A stretch of 64,000 bases of DNA from Marinilabilia salmonicolor JCM 21150 (GCF_000259075.1 NZ_AJKI01000044.1:1-64000), one strand, 5' to 3'. Positions 8,659-17,492 are shown, counted from the stretch's first letter. Notes: generated from the letters alone by a model not told the origin. A program made the numbers and translations.

Positions 8659-9768
8659 ATGTTCTACGTTTACAAAAGCTCTGTGATTTCAATAGCAACT
8701 GAATCCACTAAAGTCCATGAAAAGGAGGTGGATGTTGAGACCATTGTGGCTGAAAACTCTGGTGGTTCTGTATCTCGTTTTATTGCCCGGTTTGGGAATC
8801 CTGCCTCTTTTGATTCATTGGTGATTTCGACTTCACAGGCTTTTAACATCGCTGTACAACCAAGACAAAACTATAGGTTTATTGTAAATCTTCAGAACCT
8901 TAATAGTGTCAACGGTCTTTGCGGCTTTTTATGTGCAGTGAATCGCAAGCTTGAAATGGATGGGCGTTTTGTTTGTTGCCTGGAGACAACCCGGCTTCGT
9001 CGTCATCGGATTTTCAAAGCATCGCCTTCGATTCTTGGGCAGGTTCATTATTTTTTTGATTATCTGACAAAGAGAGTAATGCCAGGGATCAAAGGTACAC
9101 GATGGTTGCTTAACTCTTCATCGTTGCGTAAAAACAGACCTGTTTCTTTTTACGAAATGTTAGGTCGGTTGGCATATTGCGGTTTTGAGACGGAGGTAGA
9201 TGAGGTAATCCACGGACGTCATTACCTGGTAGTCCGCAAAGTGGCCGAACCACCTGCTGATGTGCGCGAAGATTATGGTTTCATTCTTAGGCTTTACAGA
9301 GTTGGAAAAGACGGAAAAACGATTCGTGTTTTTAAGTTCCGGACAATGGTCGCTTTTAGTGAATATTTACAGGAGCATATTTACAGGAGGAATCATCTCT
9401 GTAAAGGCGGAAAATTTAAGGACGACAGGCGCGTAACACTTTTGGGGGCGTTTGCCCGCCGGTACTGGATTGATGAGTTGCCAATGATTTATAATGTTTT
9501 AAGAGGTGATATGAAATTGGTCGGTGTGCGTCCCGTCAGTTCGCAATATCTTTCACTTTATGATTCTGAGGTGGTTAATATCAGGACTTCTGTGAAGCCC
9601 GGTCTGATTCCTCCCTTCTATGCCGATATGCCGGAATCGCTTGAGGAGATTCAGGCCTCGGAAGTGCGATATGTTCGTCAATGGCACCGGGCACCGTTTC
9701 GAACCGATTGCATCTATTTTTTTAAAGCCCTGGGAAACATCCTATTTAGAGGTGCCCGGAGTAAATGA
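8659..9768 (+). CDS. Sugar transferase (initiating type) with atypical N-terminal domain
   Basis: A 369-residue protein in two parts. Residues about 205-350 are the catalytic part of the bacterial sugar transferase family (PF02397): KFRTM at 226-230, the Asp272-Glu273 pair in DELPMIYNVLRGDM, and the LVGVRP motif. Such enzymes move a sugar-phosphate onto undecaprenyl phosphate to start a repeat unit. The long hydrophobic segment that normally precedes the catalytic part is absent. Instead, residues 1-200 look weakly like a class I methyltransferase fold (NLQNLN, then DGRFVCCLETTR, ending FETEVDEVIHGRHYLVVRK). How it reaches the membrane is unclear. The start at 8659 follows an AGCAGG stretch; earlier TTG codons overlap the epimerase. 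Confidence 0.82.
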   Translation: MFYVYKSSVISIATESTKVHEKEVDVETIVAENSGGSVSRFIARFGNPASFDSLVISTSQAFNIAVQPRQNYRFIVNLQNLNSVNGLCGFLCAVNRKLEMDGRFVCCLETTRLRRHRIFKASPSILGQVHYFFDYLTKRVMPGIKGTRWLLNSSSLRKNRPVSFYEMLGRLAYCGFETEVDEVIHGRHYLVVRKVAEPPADVREDYGFILRLYRVGKDGKTIRVFKFRTMVAFSEYLQEHIYRRNHLCKGGKFKDDRRVTLLGAFARRYWIDELPMIYNVLRGDMKLVGVRPVSSQYLSLYDSEVVNIRTSVKPGLIPPFYADMPESLEEIQASEVRYVRQWHRAPFRTDCIYFFKALGNILFRGARSK

Positions 9769-9810
9769 TTTGGGTAAACAGGCTGAATTTAAAAACTAGA
9801 ATCTAAATAG

Positions 9811-9960
9811 TCTCTGTCCATAAACTAAGCGTTTTTCACGTGTTTGAACTAGAAAGTTCAAATTCAAGGCGTGTGAAAAATCTAAACCGCAGAATACTAA
9901 TGTATTTGAGGATTTAGATTTTGAGCAGCAACGCAGAAGTTGGACTTTATAGACAAACTC
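9811..9960. repeat. Family B element, core type I, copy 1
   Basis: A 150-bp unit nearly identical to 31287-31436. The ends are inverted (CTGTCCATAAACT and ACTTTATAGACA). Inside are nested palindromes, such as TTTTTCACGTG with CGTGTGAAAAA and AAATCTAAA with TTTAGATTT. It sits directly beside a type II unit and shares end sequence with it. No coding capacity is seen. Confidence 0.85.
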
Positions 9961-9969
9961 TAAATAGAG

Positions 9970-10126
9970 TCTGTCTATAAACTAAGCAAAATTTGTTTTT
10001 AGTCATGTTTCTGGTCAGAAAGTGCCAATTGCTAGGCTTGCGAAGCCGCCAAAAACGGAGTTTACTAATCGTAAATGAGTATTTTGGCGGCAAGCGTAAC
10101 GACGCAAGTGGTACTTTATGGACAGA
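9970..10126. repeat. Family B element, core type II, copy 1
   Basis: A 157-bp unit related to 31140-31276 and 40688-40844, with inverted ends TCTGTCTATAAA and TTTATGGACAGA. The core folds into a long stem, GCCGCCAAAA at 10045-10054 with TTTTGGCGGC at 10082-10091, capped by an inner TTTAC/GTAAA hairpin and flanked by GCTTG/CAAGC. The other copies keep this fold despite changed bases. It ends 15 bp before the flippase start. Confidence 0.85.
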
Positions 10127-10141
10127 ATCTAAATAACATTC

Positions 10142-11596
10142 ATGGGCAGCAAAAAAGCTTTCATAAAAGACTCATTTGTTTATGGACTGGGAAATGGTCT
10201 TAAAAAATTTATAGGCCTGCTCTTATTGCCTTTTTACACCAGAGCTTTGAGTGTAGGAGAATTTGGAATGCTGGAGACTTTGGGCACTGCAGCAGCTCTT
10301 CTGGGAGGTTTATTGTCTGTTGGGTTGGAGTCAGCCAACGGATTTTATTTTTTTAAGGCTGATGAGCGTCAAAAGGGGGATGTGTTATCCACTTCTTTTT
10401 TTCTTCGGTTACTTTCTTTTCCGGCTCTTATACCCATCCTCTTTTTCCGCGATTCATTGTCCGAATTGTTGTTCGGTACTCCCGAACATGGGTTTCTGAT
10501 TGTGCTTCTTTGCCTCCTGGTTCCGGTGAATCTGATGATGAGTGAGCAGGCACATCTGTTTCGTTATTTTCGGCAACCCTGGCGTTACAATTTGATGACT
10601 TTGGCCAAGTCGCTGGTCAATATCGGAATGGGAATTACTCTGGTTATCATACTCAAATACGGTGTGGAAGGAGCCATGTGGGCCCGCTTGGCTAGCAGCT
10701 TACTGGTTGTGGTTTTGGCTTTCGGGGTGTTTAATTACCGGAAATATACCTTTCGTTTTTCTTTAAGTTGGGCCGGACAATTGCTGAAGTTTGGATTTCC
10801 GCTCATTTGGGCCGGACTGGCAGCCTGGATTTACAATAGCAGCGATCGCTTCTTTTTACTTTATTATCATGACTTAAATGAGGTGGGACTCTACTCTATC
10901 GGAGCCATCTTTTCACAGCCTGTGTTGCTCATCAATATGGCGGTGCAAATGAGTTTTGGAGTGCTTTTTTATCAATCTTATTATGCCGAAAAGAATGAGG
11001 ACAAACCCCGCACCCGAAAAATGGCTGTTGATATTTATGTGTTGTATCTGTCTGGAAGTGTTATTCTTGCCACGTTTTTGTCTGTCTTTTCCGATTTGTT
11101 GATACCGTTTGTGGCTACGCCTGATTATGTCGATGGGGCCCGGGTAGTTCCGTTCCTGGTGTTTTCTTACATTGCTGCTCAATCCTATCAGACTATGGGA
11201 CCGGGGATTTCTCTGGCTGAAAAAACCTGGCATTTCGCCTGGATTACGGGTGTGACTGCTGTGCTGAATATCGTTCTGAACTTTTTGTTGGTTCCCCGTT
11301 GGGGATTTCTCGGTGCCGGGGTGGCCACGTTAATATCTTTTGTGACTTACTGGCAAATAAAAGTGTGGGTAGCTGCCCGTTATTTCCCTGTTTCATACCA
11401 GTTTGTTCGAATAATGTTGTTGTTTTTTGCCGGACTTATTCTTTCTGTTTTTGTAGTGTTTAGGCCTGAGCTTTTCGGTTTTTGGGGAAGAATTACAGCA
11501 CTTTGTGTAGTGACAACTATGGCTTTTTTATTTAAATTGCTCAACTGGCAGGATTTTTTAGTTGTTTTTGAAAAGTTTAAACCACCGCATAAATGA
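10142..11596 (+). CDS. Polysaccharide flippase (Wzx-like)
   Basis: A 484-residue integral membrane protein with about 12-14 hydrophobic helices, of the polysaccharide/oligosaccharide flippase family in the MVF/MATE-like superfamily. The opening, SFVYGLGNGLKKFIGLLLLP, is typical. It would move lipid-linked repeat units across the inner membrane after assembly by the sugar transferase and glycosyltransferases. The gene follows two family B repeats and overlaps the polymerase gene by 4 bp (ATGA), so the two are translationally coupled. It is the only flippase of this type in the window. Confidence 0.9.
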   Translation: MGSKKAFIKDSFVYGLGNGLKKFIGLLLLPFYTRALSVGEFGMLETLGTAAALLGGLLSVGLESANGFYFFKADERQKGDVLSTSFFLRLLSFPALIPILFFRDSLSELLFGTPEHGFLIVLLCLLVPVNLMMSEQAHLFRYFRQPWRYNLMTLAKSLVNIGMGITLVIILKYGVEGAMWARLASSLLVVVLAFGVFNYRKYTFRFSLSWAGQLLKFGFPLIWAGLAAWIYNSSDRFFLLYYHDLNEVGLYSIGAIFSQPVLLINMAVQMSFGVLFYQSYYAEKNEDKPRTRKMAVDIYVLYLSGSVILATFLSVFSDLLIPFVATPDYVDGARVVPFLVFSYIAAQSYQTMGPGISLAEKTWHFAWITGVTAVLNIVLNFLLVPRWGFLGAGVATLISFVTYWQIKVWVAARYFPVSYQFVRIMLLFFAGLILSVFVVFRPELFGFWGRITALCVVTTMAFLFKLLNWQDFLVVFEKFKPPHK

Positions 11597-12954
11597 GTCT
11601 TTTTTTATTGCTATTGATGATGCTTGTTATTGGGAGTATAGGGCTGATTGTTGCCCGACGCTGGCCGGATTATTTTTTTTGGACAGTGATGGTACTTCTT
11701 TTTGATCCCACAGGACATCTGACCGTTTATTTTGGCAAAGAGGCTCTTGGTGGATTTTATTATCGTGACTTTCTTTTTGTATTGGCATTCATGCCTTTTC
11801 TGGCACCGGATGTTGATAAAAGAGGACTTCTTGCATTTAAGCCATTGCTGATTTTATTGGGTGTGCAGTTGCTTTTTTTCCTTTATCAGATTTTTATCTT
11901 TGGCTATTGGCAGCCCGGTAGAGGCTGGGGGTATGTGGTGCGCTATGTGCTTATTCGTGAGCGGATGACTGTATTCGGGTTTTTGTTGATTATTCCGGTA
12001 TTTATGATGGCCAGGCGAAAGCTGTCAGTATTGGTGGATGTGCTGGTAATTTCCTCGCTGGCTGTATATTTGATCTATTTTGTTTCGGTGGTATCCGGCG
12101 TTGAGTTGTTGCCCTTGTGGCAGGCCGAGCGGTACAGAGGAACAGGTATTCTTCGGTATCTGATGTTTAGTTCGGGGCTTTCTGATATGTTGGTGCCACT
12201 TTCCTTTTTTGTTTTGGTACGCAAAGTCTCTTACCGTTACAGAAACTTTCTTTTTTTGGCCACGTTGCTGATGTTGTTGGCGGTGATGCTTTCACTGACC
12301 AAGAGTAGCTATATTAATGTGGCCGGGCTGGCAGTGGCTTCTCTCTTTTTGTATCACCGGTTTTACAGAGCTTCTTTTCAGGGGGTGATGGCAATACTTC
12401 TAGGGCCGGCACTTGGTCTTCTGCTACTGATGTGGGCAGTTTTTCCTCAATATCCGTTGCTTGTCTGGCGCCAGATTACGGATTTGTGGTTGCTTTTATC
12501 AGGAGATGCCTACACCAGTGGGGTTGTGGAAGGGCGGCTGGTCAACCAGTGGCCTGCCCATATGGCCATCATCAGTCAACGGCCTTGGTTTGGGACCGGC
12601 GCCGGTTTTTCTGATTTCTTTTCGTTGCGGTTTCATCCGTCCGATTATGAGGTGACAGACCTTCCGGTGACAGGACACCTGGCTATGTATGGAGCAGTGG
12701 GGCTTGGAATATACAGTTTATTGTATTTTCAGATGTGGCGATTTACGTTACGTACTTACCGGATTGTCAAGGCAAAAGTTTCTAAACAGAATGATATTGA
12801 TGTAGCACTCTTTTTTGTGGTATTCAGCTGGATGGTCAAAACCTTTTTTTTCAAACCCAACTATTTGTTTAATGAACTTACTACCGGAACTTTGCTGATC
12901 AATCTTTATGCAGGAATTCTTGCTGCATTGATTTACCGGCTTCGGGAAGTATAG
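11593..12954 (+). CDS. O-antigen/exopolysaccharide polymerase-like membrane protein (Wzy-like)
   Basis: A 453-residue protein with about 10-12 predicted membrane helices and one large periplasmic loop, the layout of Wzy polymerases and O-antigen ligases. In the loop region it has a GTGAGFSD stretch followed by TGHLAMYGAVG, like the conserved segment of the O-antigen ligase family (PF04932). Sequence alone cannot separate polymerase from ligase; adjacency to a flippase favours polymerase. It overlaps the flippase by 4 bp, and the GT2 gene starts 20 bp after it. Confidence 0.82.
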   Translation: MSLFLLLLMMLVIGSIGLIVARRWPDYFFWTVMVLLFDPTGHLTVYFGKEALGGFYYRDFLFVLAFMPFLAPDVDKRGLLAFKPLLILLGVQLLFFLYQIFIFGYWQPGRGWGYVVRYVLIRERMTVFGFLLIIPVFMMARRKLSVLVDVLVISSLAVYLIYFVSVVSGVELLPLWQAERYRGTGILRYLMFSSGLSDMLVPLSFFVLVRKVSYRYRNFLFLATLLMLLAVMLSLTKSSYINVAGLAVASLFLYHRFYRASFQGVMAILLGPALGLLLLMWAVFPQYPLLVWRQITDLWLLLSGDAYTSGVVEGRLVNQWPAHMAIISQRPWFGTGAGFSDFFSLRFHPSDYEVTDLPVTGHLAMYGAVGLGIYSLLYFQMWRFTLRTYRIVKAKVSKQNDIDVALFFVVFSWMVKTFFFKPNYLFNELTTGTLLINLYAGILAALIYRLREV

Positions 12955-12974
12955 ATAATTTGGTGCTAATTCTG

Positions 12975-13898
12975 ATGCAAAAAAAAATCATTATACAGCT
13001 GGTATTTTATAACGATGCCAGATTTTTGCCGGGACTTGCAAAATCCCTTAAGAAACAGACTTTTACTGACTTTCATGTTTTGACAATTGACAATGATTCC
13101 AAACAGGAGTCTGCAAAAATATTCAGTGAGTTGTTTCCGGATGCAGAACAGATACCGGGCCGGGGGAATATCGGATTTGGGCGTGCTCACAATCTCCTGT
13201 TGCAACGAACGCTCCAATCCGGTGCACCTTATGTGTTAATTCTGAATACGGATGTGGAATTGCATAAGGATTTCCTGAAAAATATGTATTTGCACATGTC
13301 TCGTTTTCCCGGAGTGGATGCTTGTGGTCCGTTGATTTATTATGGAAAAGAAAAAAAACGATCCCATATTGTTCAGAACTACAGGTTGTTCATGAATTTT
13401 TCCACCGCTAAAAAAAGTGCCCCCGATTCTGAAAAGGAGACCAGGTCAGGAAAAGAGCTTTCAGCGTCTTCAGATGTGGATTACCTTTCTGGAGTGGCCA
13501 TGATGTTCAGAACTGAGATTTTCGATGAGATGCATTTGTTTAATGAGCACCTGTTTCTTTATGGTGAAGAGCGTGACTTCTTTTATCGTTTTTTTCAGCA
13601 AAAAAGGCTTGCTATGGTAACCCGTAAAGCAGTTTGCTGGCATTTTCACGACTGGGACAGCAGAGATCGGAAAAGTCTTTGTCGGGAATACTATTATTTA
13701 CGTAGAAATAAAGTGCTGTATTTTAAAGAATATCGGCTCACACCAGGATTGTTAAAGTTTCTGGTTAGAGAAGTTTTAAATATCCCGGTTACGTTTTTTT
13801 GGGCAATGCGAAAAAAAATTCCCGGCCTTTTTTATTGTTATTGGCTGGGAATTCTGCATGGTTTAAAAAATAAAAACGGACAAATGCGGGAGTTTTAA
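12975..13898 (+). CDS. Glycosyltransferase family 2
   Basis: A 307-residue GT-A fold transferase. The N-terminus (QLVFYNDARFLPGLAKSLKK) and GNIGFGRAHN are typical of rhamnosyltransferase-like GT2 enzymes. Asp93 in LNTDVEL is the metal- and nucleotide-binding acidic site. A C-terminal FYRF/WHFHDWDSRDR region is also family-like. Donor and acceptor are unknown. I use the ATG at 12975, because a TTG at 12960 only adds MVLIL. The last 4 bp overlap the convergent small membrane gene. It closes the first polysaccharide block. Confidence 0.88.
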   Translation: MQKKIIIQLVFYNDARFLPGLAKSLKKQTFTDFHVLTIDNDSKQESAKIFSELFPDAEQIPGRGNIGFGRAHNLLLQRTLQSGAPYVLILNTDVELHKDFLKNMYLHMSRFPGVDACGPLIYYGKEKKRSHIVQNYRLFMNFSTAKKSAPDSEKETRSGKELSASSDVDYLSGVAMMFRTEIFDEMHLFNEHLFLYGEERDFFYRFFQQKRLAMVTRKAVCWHFHDWDSRDRKSLCREYYYLRRNKVLYFKEYRLTPGLLKFLVREVLNIPVTFFWAMRKKIPGLFYCYWLGILHGLKNKNGQMREF

Positions 13899-14260
13899 AA
13901 CTCCGGTTTTTTATCATCTCTGATTCTGTCGTTGATAAATCTTTTCACGAAGAAAATCAGGGAGATGAGCGAGGCTGTCATCATTATTAAAACTCTCACA
14001 AGAGCTGGTGTATCTCCTCTTTCGATGGAACCGGTAAGTGGAAAAATGAGCCCTGCAAGTATGAGAAAAGTGAGTACCATAACGGCGTTGGATATTCCTT
14101 TCCGATAGTTCTTCACTCCTTTGTTCAAAACGAGAATAAAGGCTCCGAAAATAACAGGAATTAGCGCTGTTGGTGATGGTGATTCGGGCCAAAGATGAGA
14201 CCAAATTCCGAGAATCATAAGGATAATGCCATGTATCAGGCTGATGGTGTGTAGTTTCAT
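13895..14260 (-). CDS. Small four-helix membrane protein
   Basis: A 121-residue protein with four hydrophobic stretches (about residues 5-22, 31-47, 57-76 and 86-105) and a charged tail (RFINDRIRDDKKPEF). Size and helix count resemble TMEM14/UPF0136-type proteins, but this is not a firm assignment. It converges on the GT2 gene with a 4-bp overlap of their 3' ends. I do not recognise a function. Confidence 0.7.
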   Translation of the reverse strand: MKLHTISLIHGIILMILGIWSHLWPESPSPTALIPVIFGAFILVLNKGVKNYRKGISNAVMVLTFLILAGLIFPLTGSIERGDTPALVRVLIMMTASLISLIFFVKRFINDRIRDDKKPEF

Positions 14261-14512
14261 GATATTGTTTTTAGTTGTTTCTTTTTTAATACTCCGTTGA
14301 TTTTTTTAGAAATATTTGATAATCAGAGATTTATGCAATCTGCGATGCAGCATATAACTCTCTTGTAATGAGGCTCTTGCGTCATTGCGTTTATGTTTTT
14401 TTTAACGGATTATTGTCTTTTGGATCCGTATTTAAAACGTATTTTCCTCTGCTGTGTTCAATGGATTACAATTTATAAAAAATGGTTGAATAGCGATTTA
14501 AAATTAGAATGT

Positions 14513-14601
14513 TAACTTTACTATCAGAAAAACACATCGCTGTTACGGGAAATAATAAGTGAAGTGTTTTGGGTGACGACTCTTTGAGCGTCACCTTTTT
14601 T
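14513..14601 (+). ncRNA. Candidate two-hairpin small RNA with intrinsic terminator
   Basis: The first hairpin pairs AAAACAC (14529-14535) with GTGTTTT (14564-14570) and TCGCT (14537-14541) with AGTGA (14558-14562), with one A-A mismatch and a 16-nt loop GTTACGGGAAATAATA. The second pairs GGTGACG (14572-14578) with CGTCACC (14589-14595), followed by T6, an intrinsic terminator. TAACTTTA at 14513-14520 is one base off the -7 motif and would start transcription just before the first hairpin. No plus-strand gene lies upstream for this terminator to serve. The element ends 31 bp before the FAD oxidoreductase, so a small RNA or a regulatory leader are both possible. The rest of the 14261-14632 gap shows nothing else. 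Confidence 0.55.
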
Positions 14602-14632
14602 ATTAGCATTGTTGACGCAAAAAGAAGAGTTC

Positions 14633-15850
14633 ATGCGAATTGCGGTTATAGGAGGTGGAGCAGCAGGTTTTTTTGCAGCACTGACAGCCAAAGAAAATCA
14701 TCCTGAATCTGAGGTTTCCATATTTGAGAAATCAGCAAAGGTGTTGTCTAAAGTAAAAATATCCGGCGGAGGCCGTTGCAATGTAACCAATGCCGTTACG
14801 GAAATTTCAGGTTTGATTAAAGCTTATCCCCGCGGAGGAAACAGCCTGAAGAAACTTTTTCACCAGTTTAGTAATCTGGATGCCATGCAATGGTTCCAGT
14901 CCCGGGGTGTCCCGTTGGTAGCGCAAGAGGACGGATGTGTTTTTCCGAAAGCACAGGATTCCCAAGTGATTATTGATTGTTTCTTTAGGGAGGCTCAGCG
15001 TCTGGGAGTGGTAATCCATACTTTTTCGTGTGTTTCAAAACTCTCACCCGTGGAGGGTAAATGGTCTTTGAGATTTCAATCGGATGAGCGTAGCTCTGAA
15101 ATATTTGATAAGGTGATTGTTACGACAGGAGGAAGTCCGCATGTGGAAGGACTTCAATGGATCAGGGAACTGGGACACAAGATCGAATTGCCGGTGCCTT
15201 CACTTTTTACCTTTAATATGCCACAAGCTCCGGTTACCCGCCTCATGGGATTGGTTGTTGAGGATGTTAAAGTGGGGGTGGAGGGCAGCCGGCTGAATGC
15301 TGAAGGCCCACTGTTGATTACCCATTGGGGGATGAGTGGACCGGCCGTGCTGAAGCTTTCTTCTGTTGCAGCCCGCTTCCTGAATGAGCGGAATTATGAT
15401 TTTAATATCCATATCAACTGGGTGGGCATAGGGAATCCGGAACTGGTTTCAAAAAGTCTGAATGAGATCATCTCCCAACATTCCGGTAAGCAGGTGACCA
15501 ATTTTCGGCCCTTTGCCCTTCCCGAGCGCTTGTGGGGTTTCCTGATTAAAAGAAGTGGCATCTCTGCTGATAAAAAGTGGGGACAGCTGGGGAAAAAAGA
15601 CACCAACAAACTGGTTGAAACGATTACTCACGATATTTATCCGGTAAAAGGGAAGTCCACTTTTCGTGATGAGTTTGTAACCTGTGGCGGGGTGTCGCTT
15701 AAAGCTGTGGATATGAAAACCATGCAAAGCAAAGTGGTTCCCAATCTCTATTTTGCAGGGGAGGTTCTGGACATCGATGCCATTACCGGGGGGTACAACC
15801 TTCAGGCTGCCTGGACGACCGGTTATATCGCCGGTCATCTCAGACAATAG
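14633..15850 (+). CDS. FAD-dependent oxidoreductase, HI0933/YhiN family
   Basis: A 405-residue flavoprotein. The N-terminus has the dinucleotide-binding GGGAAGFFAA, then GGGRCNVTN near residue 48, and the C-terminus has ITGGYNLQAAWTTGYIAG, all signatures of the HI0933-like family (PF03486). Reaction and substrate are not established for most members. The ATG at 14633 puts the FAD motif near the N-terminus; a TTG at 14609 is less likely. It directly follows the candidate small RNA or leader and ends 5 bp from a convergent small gene. Confidence 0.92.
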   Translation: MRIAVIGGGAAGFFAALTAKENHPESEVSIFEKSAKVLSKVKISGGGRCNVTNAVTEISGLIKAYPRGGNSLKKLFHQFSNLDAMQWFQSRGVPLVAQEDGCVFPKAQDSQVIIDCFFREAQRLGVVIHTFSCVSKLSPVEGKWSLRFQSDERSSEIFDKVIVTTGGSPHVEGLQWIRELGHKIELPVPSLFTFNMPQAPVTRLMGLVVEDVKVGVEGSRLNAEGPLLITHWGMSGPAVLKLSSVAARFLNERNYDFNIHINWVGIGNPELVSKSLNEIISQHSGKQVTNFRPFALPERLWGFLIKRSGISADKKWGQLGKKDTNKLVETITHDIYPVKGKSTFRDEFVTCGGVSLKAVDMKTMQSKVVPNLYFAGEVLDIDAITGGYNLQAAWTTGYIAGHLRQ

Positions 15851-15855
15851 CCTGT

Positions 15856-16095
15856 TTATTGAATCTGGTAAACATGATTTTCTCCCTTTGCAATAGCATC
15901 CTGAATTGATGTAAGTTCTGCAAGGGCATCTTCTTTGGTTTTGTATTCGCCCAGAACAACCTGATTGCTTTGGAACAGTGATGAATCAGCAAACTGACCT
16001 ACCAGAGCCGCCTTGTTTTTACTTCCGATGTTTCTCTCAATGGTAATTCGGATGATTTTCACCAGTTGTTTTTTACACTGTGTTCTGACCCACAT
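15856..16095 (-). CDS. Small conserved-looking protein of unknown function
   Basis: A 79-residue soluble protein, basic at the N-terminus, with a C-terminal stretch EYKTKEDALAELTSIQDAI that looks like an amphipathic helix. No family recognised. It lies alone between two convergent or co-directional genes with a plausible ATG start. The call rests on a clean frame and protein-like composition. Confidence 0.6.
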   Translation of the reverse strand: MWVRTQCKKQLVKIIRITIERNIGSKNKAALVGQFADSSLFQSNQVVLGEYKTKEDALAELTSIQDAIAKGENHVYQIQ

Positions 16096-16210
16096 AATTA
16101 AGATGTTTTAGTTTATAATGAGTACCGGTATTTAAGTCAAATTTTAAAACAGACCTGATGTTTAGGACGGCCTTGAGTGGTGAACCAAAATAACCGGATG
16201 TTCATTAAAT

Positions 16211-17296
16211 TTAATGATGAAACAAACGGACTCCTATATTGATAAACGTAATGCCATGTTTCCTGGCGGTATCCATGATCTCCTGATCACGGATGGAGCC
16301 CACAGGTGAAGCGATGTATTGTATTCCGTATTTTGCCGCCAGTTCAATGTTGTCTTTTTGCGGGAAAAAGCCGTCGGAAATAAGACAGGATCCCTCTAAT
16401 TCGTTAAGAACAACTTTGTCGGCAAATACTTCTTCTCGTTTTTGCTCTATGAGCTGATCCAGTTCTGTGCGCTTCAGCCCCTCGTGTTGATTGAGGAAGG
16501 AATAGTCGAGCTTCATTTTCTGATACCATACATTGGCTTTATTGAGCGCCAGACCGCTACAAAGGATTCGTGACTGCTGGCCGGATCCGATGCCAATTAC
16601 CTGCCCCTTATTGACCACACAGATGGAGTTGGACTGGGTGTATTTCAATGTGAGAATTCCCAGTTTGATGTCATCGGCTATTTGTTTTGTCACGGGGTTC
16701 GATTCTGTGCGAATATCCTGTAGTAACTCATCGGTAACCTGCAGCTGATTGCGTTTTTGGCGAATGGTAATGCCGAAAACTTCTCTTGATTCAATCTCTT
16801 CGGGTTCATAATTACGATCTATGCTGAAAATTACATATCCCCCTTTTTTCTTGGTTTTGAGAATTTCCAGTGCTTCGGCCGAAAATTCGGGTGCTATCAC
16901 ACCATCAGAAACTTCTGATTTTATCATCTTTGCGGTTGTTGCATCCACAGGTTCGCTCAATGCGATAAAATCCCCGAATGATGCCAGCCGGTCAGCACCT
17001 CGTGCTTTGGCGTAAGCAGCTCCCAGTTCCGATGGTTCTGATTTTGTGAGGTAAGCTTGTTGCTCTGTTTCCGAAAGAGTGCCTGAAACAGCCATTCCGG
17101 AAGGGGTAACATGTTTAAAGGAGGTAGCCGCAGGTTTTTCCAGCGTTTTAGATGTTTCTTTTACCAGTTGCCAGGAGTTGAGTGCATCCAGCACATTGAT
17201 GACGCTGGGGTTTCCGTTCAGGATCTTGAAAGCACCTGAATTGTCAATGATTTCAGCAAAATCCTGATAGGGATTCATTCCATACTTGAGTTTCAT
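16211..17296 (-). CDS. Stand-alone AICAR transformylase (PurH C-terminal domain)
   Basis: A 361-residue protein matching only the formyltransferase part of PurH, which transfers a formyl group from 10-formyl-THF to AICAR in purine synthesis. It opens with KLKYGMNPYQ, the start of that domain. SFKHVTPSG near residue 59 holds the Lys-His catalytic pair, and GSGQQSR and SDGFFP are family motifs. The IMP cyclohydrolase (MGS-like) domain of bifunctional PurH is absent, and no gene for it lies nearby. Free-standing forms exist in some bacteria beside a full PurH, so this may be a second copy or a paralogue with another role. Confidence 0.85.
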   Translation of the reverse strand: MKLKYGMNPYQDFAEIIDNSGAFKILNGNPSVINVLDALNSWQLVKETSKTLEKPAATSFKHVTPSGMAVSGTLSETEQQAYLTKSEPSELGAAYAKARGADRLASFGDFIALSEPVDATTAKMIKSEVSDGVIAPEFSAEALEILKTKKKGGYVIFSIDRNYEPEEIESREVFGITIRQKRNQLQVTDELLQDIRTESNPVTKQIADDIKLGILTLKYTQSNSICVVNKGQVIGIGSGQQSRILCSGLALNKANVWYQKMKLDYSFLNQHEGLKRTELDQLIEQKREEVFADKVVLNELEGSCLISDGFFPQKDNIELAAKYGIQYIASPVGSIRDQEIMDTARKHGITFINIGVRLFHH

Positions 17297-17351
17297 CGTA
17301 AGAAGGTTTTATGGTACATATATTGAACAGACGAATTACCATTCGATAATG

Positions 17352-17359
17352 CAAAGGTA
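17352..17359 (-). promoter_or_regulatory. Candidate -7 element for the AICAR transformylase gene
   Basis: On the minus strand this reads TACCTTTG, an exact TAnnTTTG match about 55 bp upstream of the start codon. No clear -33 TTTG partner was found. Confidence 0.5.
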
Positions 17360-17484
17360 AAAAAATATTGCCGGAGGTGACGATGCCTTTTGTTGCATGC
17401 CTTGAGGTTGTTCGTAACTTTATGGCAAAATAGATGTTATATCTGATACAAAGAATTTGGAACAAGCATGGAACTTTGATAATT

Positions 17485-17492
17485 TAAATTTG
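17485..17492 (+). promoter_or_regulatory. Candidate -7 element for the NlpC/P60 gene
   Basis: TAAATTTG matches TAnnTTTG about 80 bp upstream of the NlpC/P60 start. A TTTG at 17456-17459 lies 25 bp upstream, slightly wider than usual for the -33 element. Confidence 0.5.

Noticed and set aside
9811-10126. CRISPR array
   Set aside because: The repeats are two different units of 150 and 157 bp with internal palindromes; there are no regularly spaced short repeats or cas genes.
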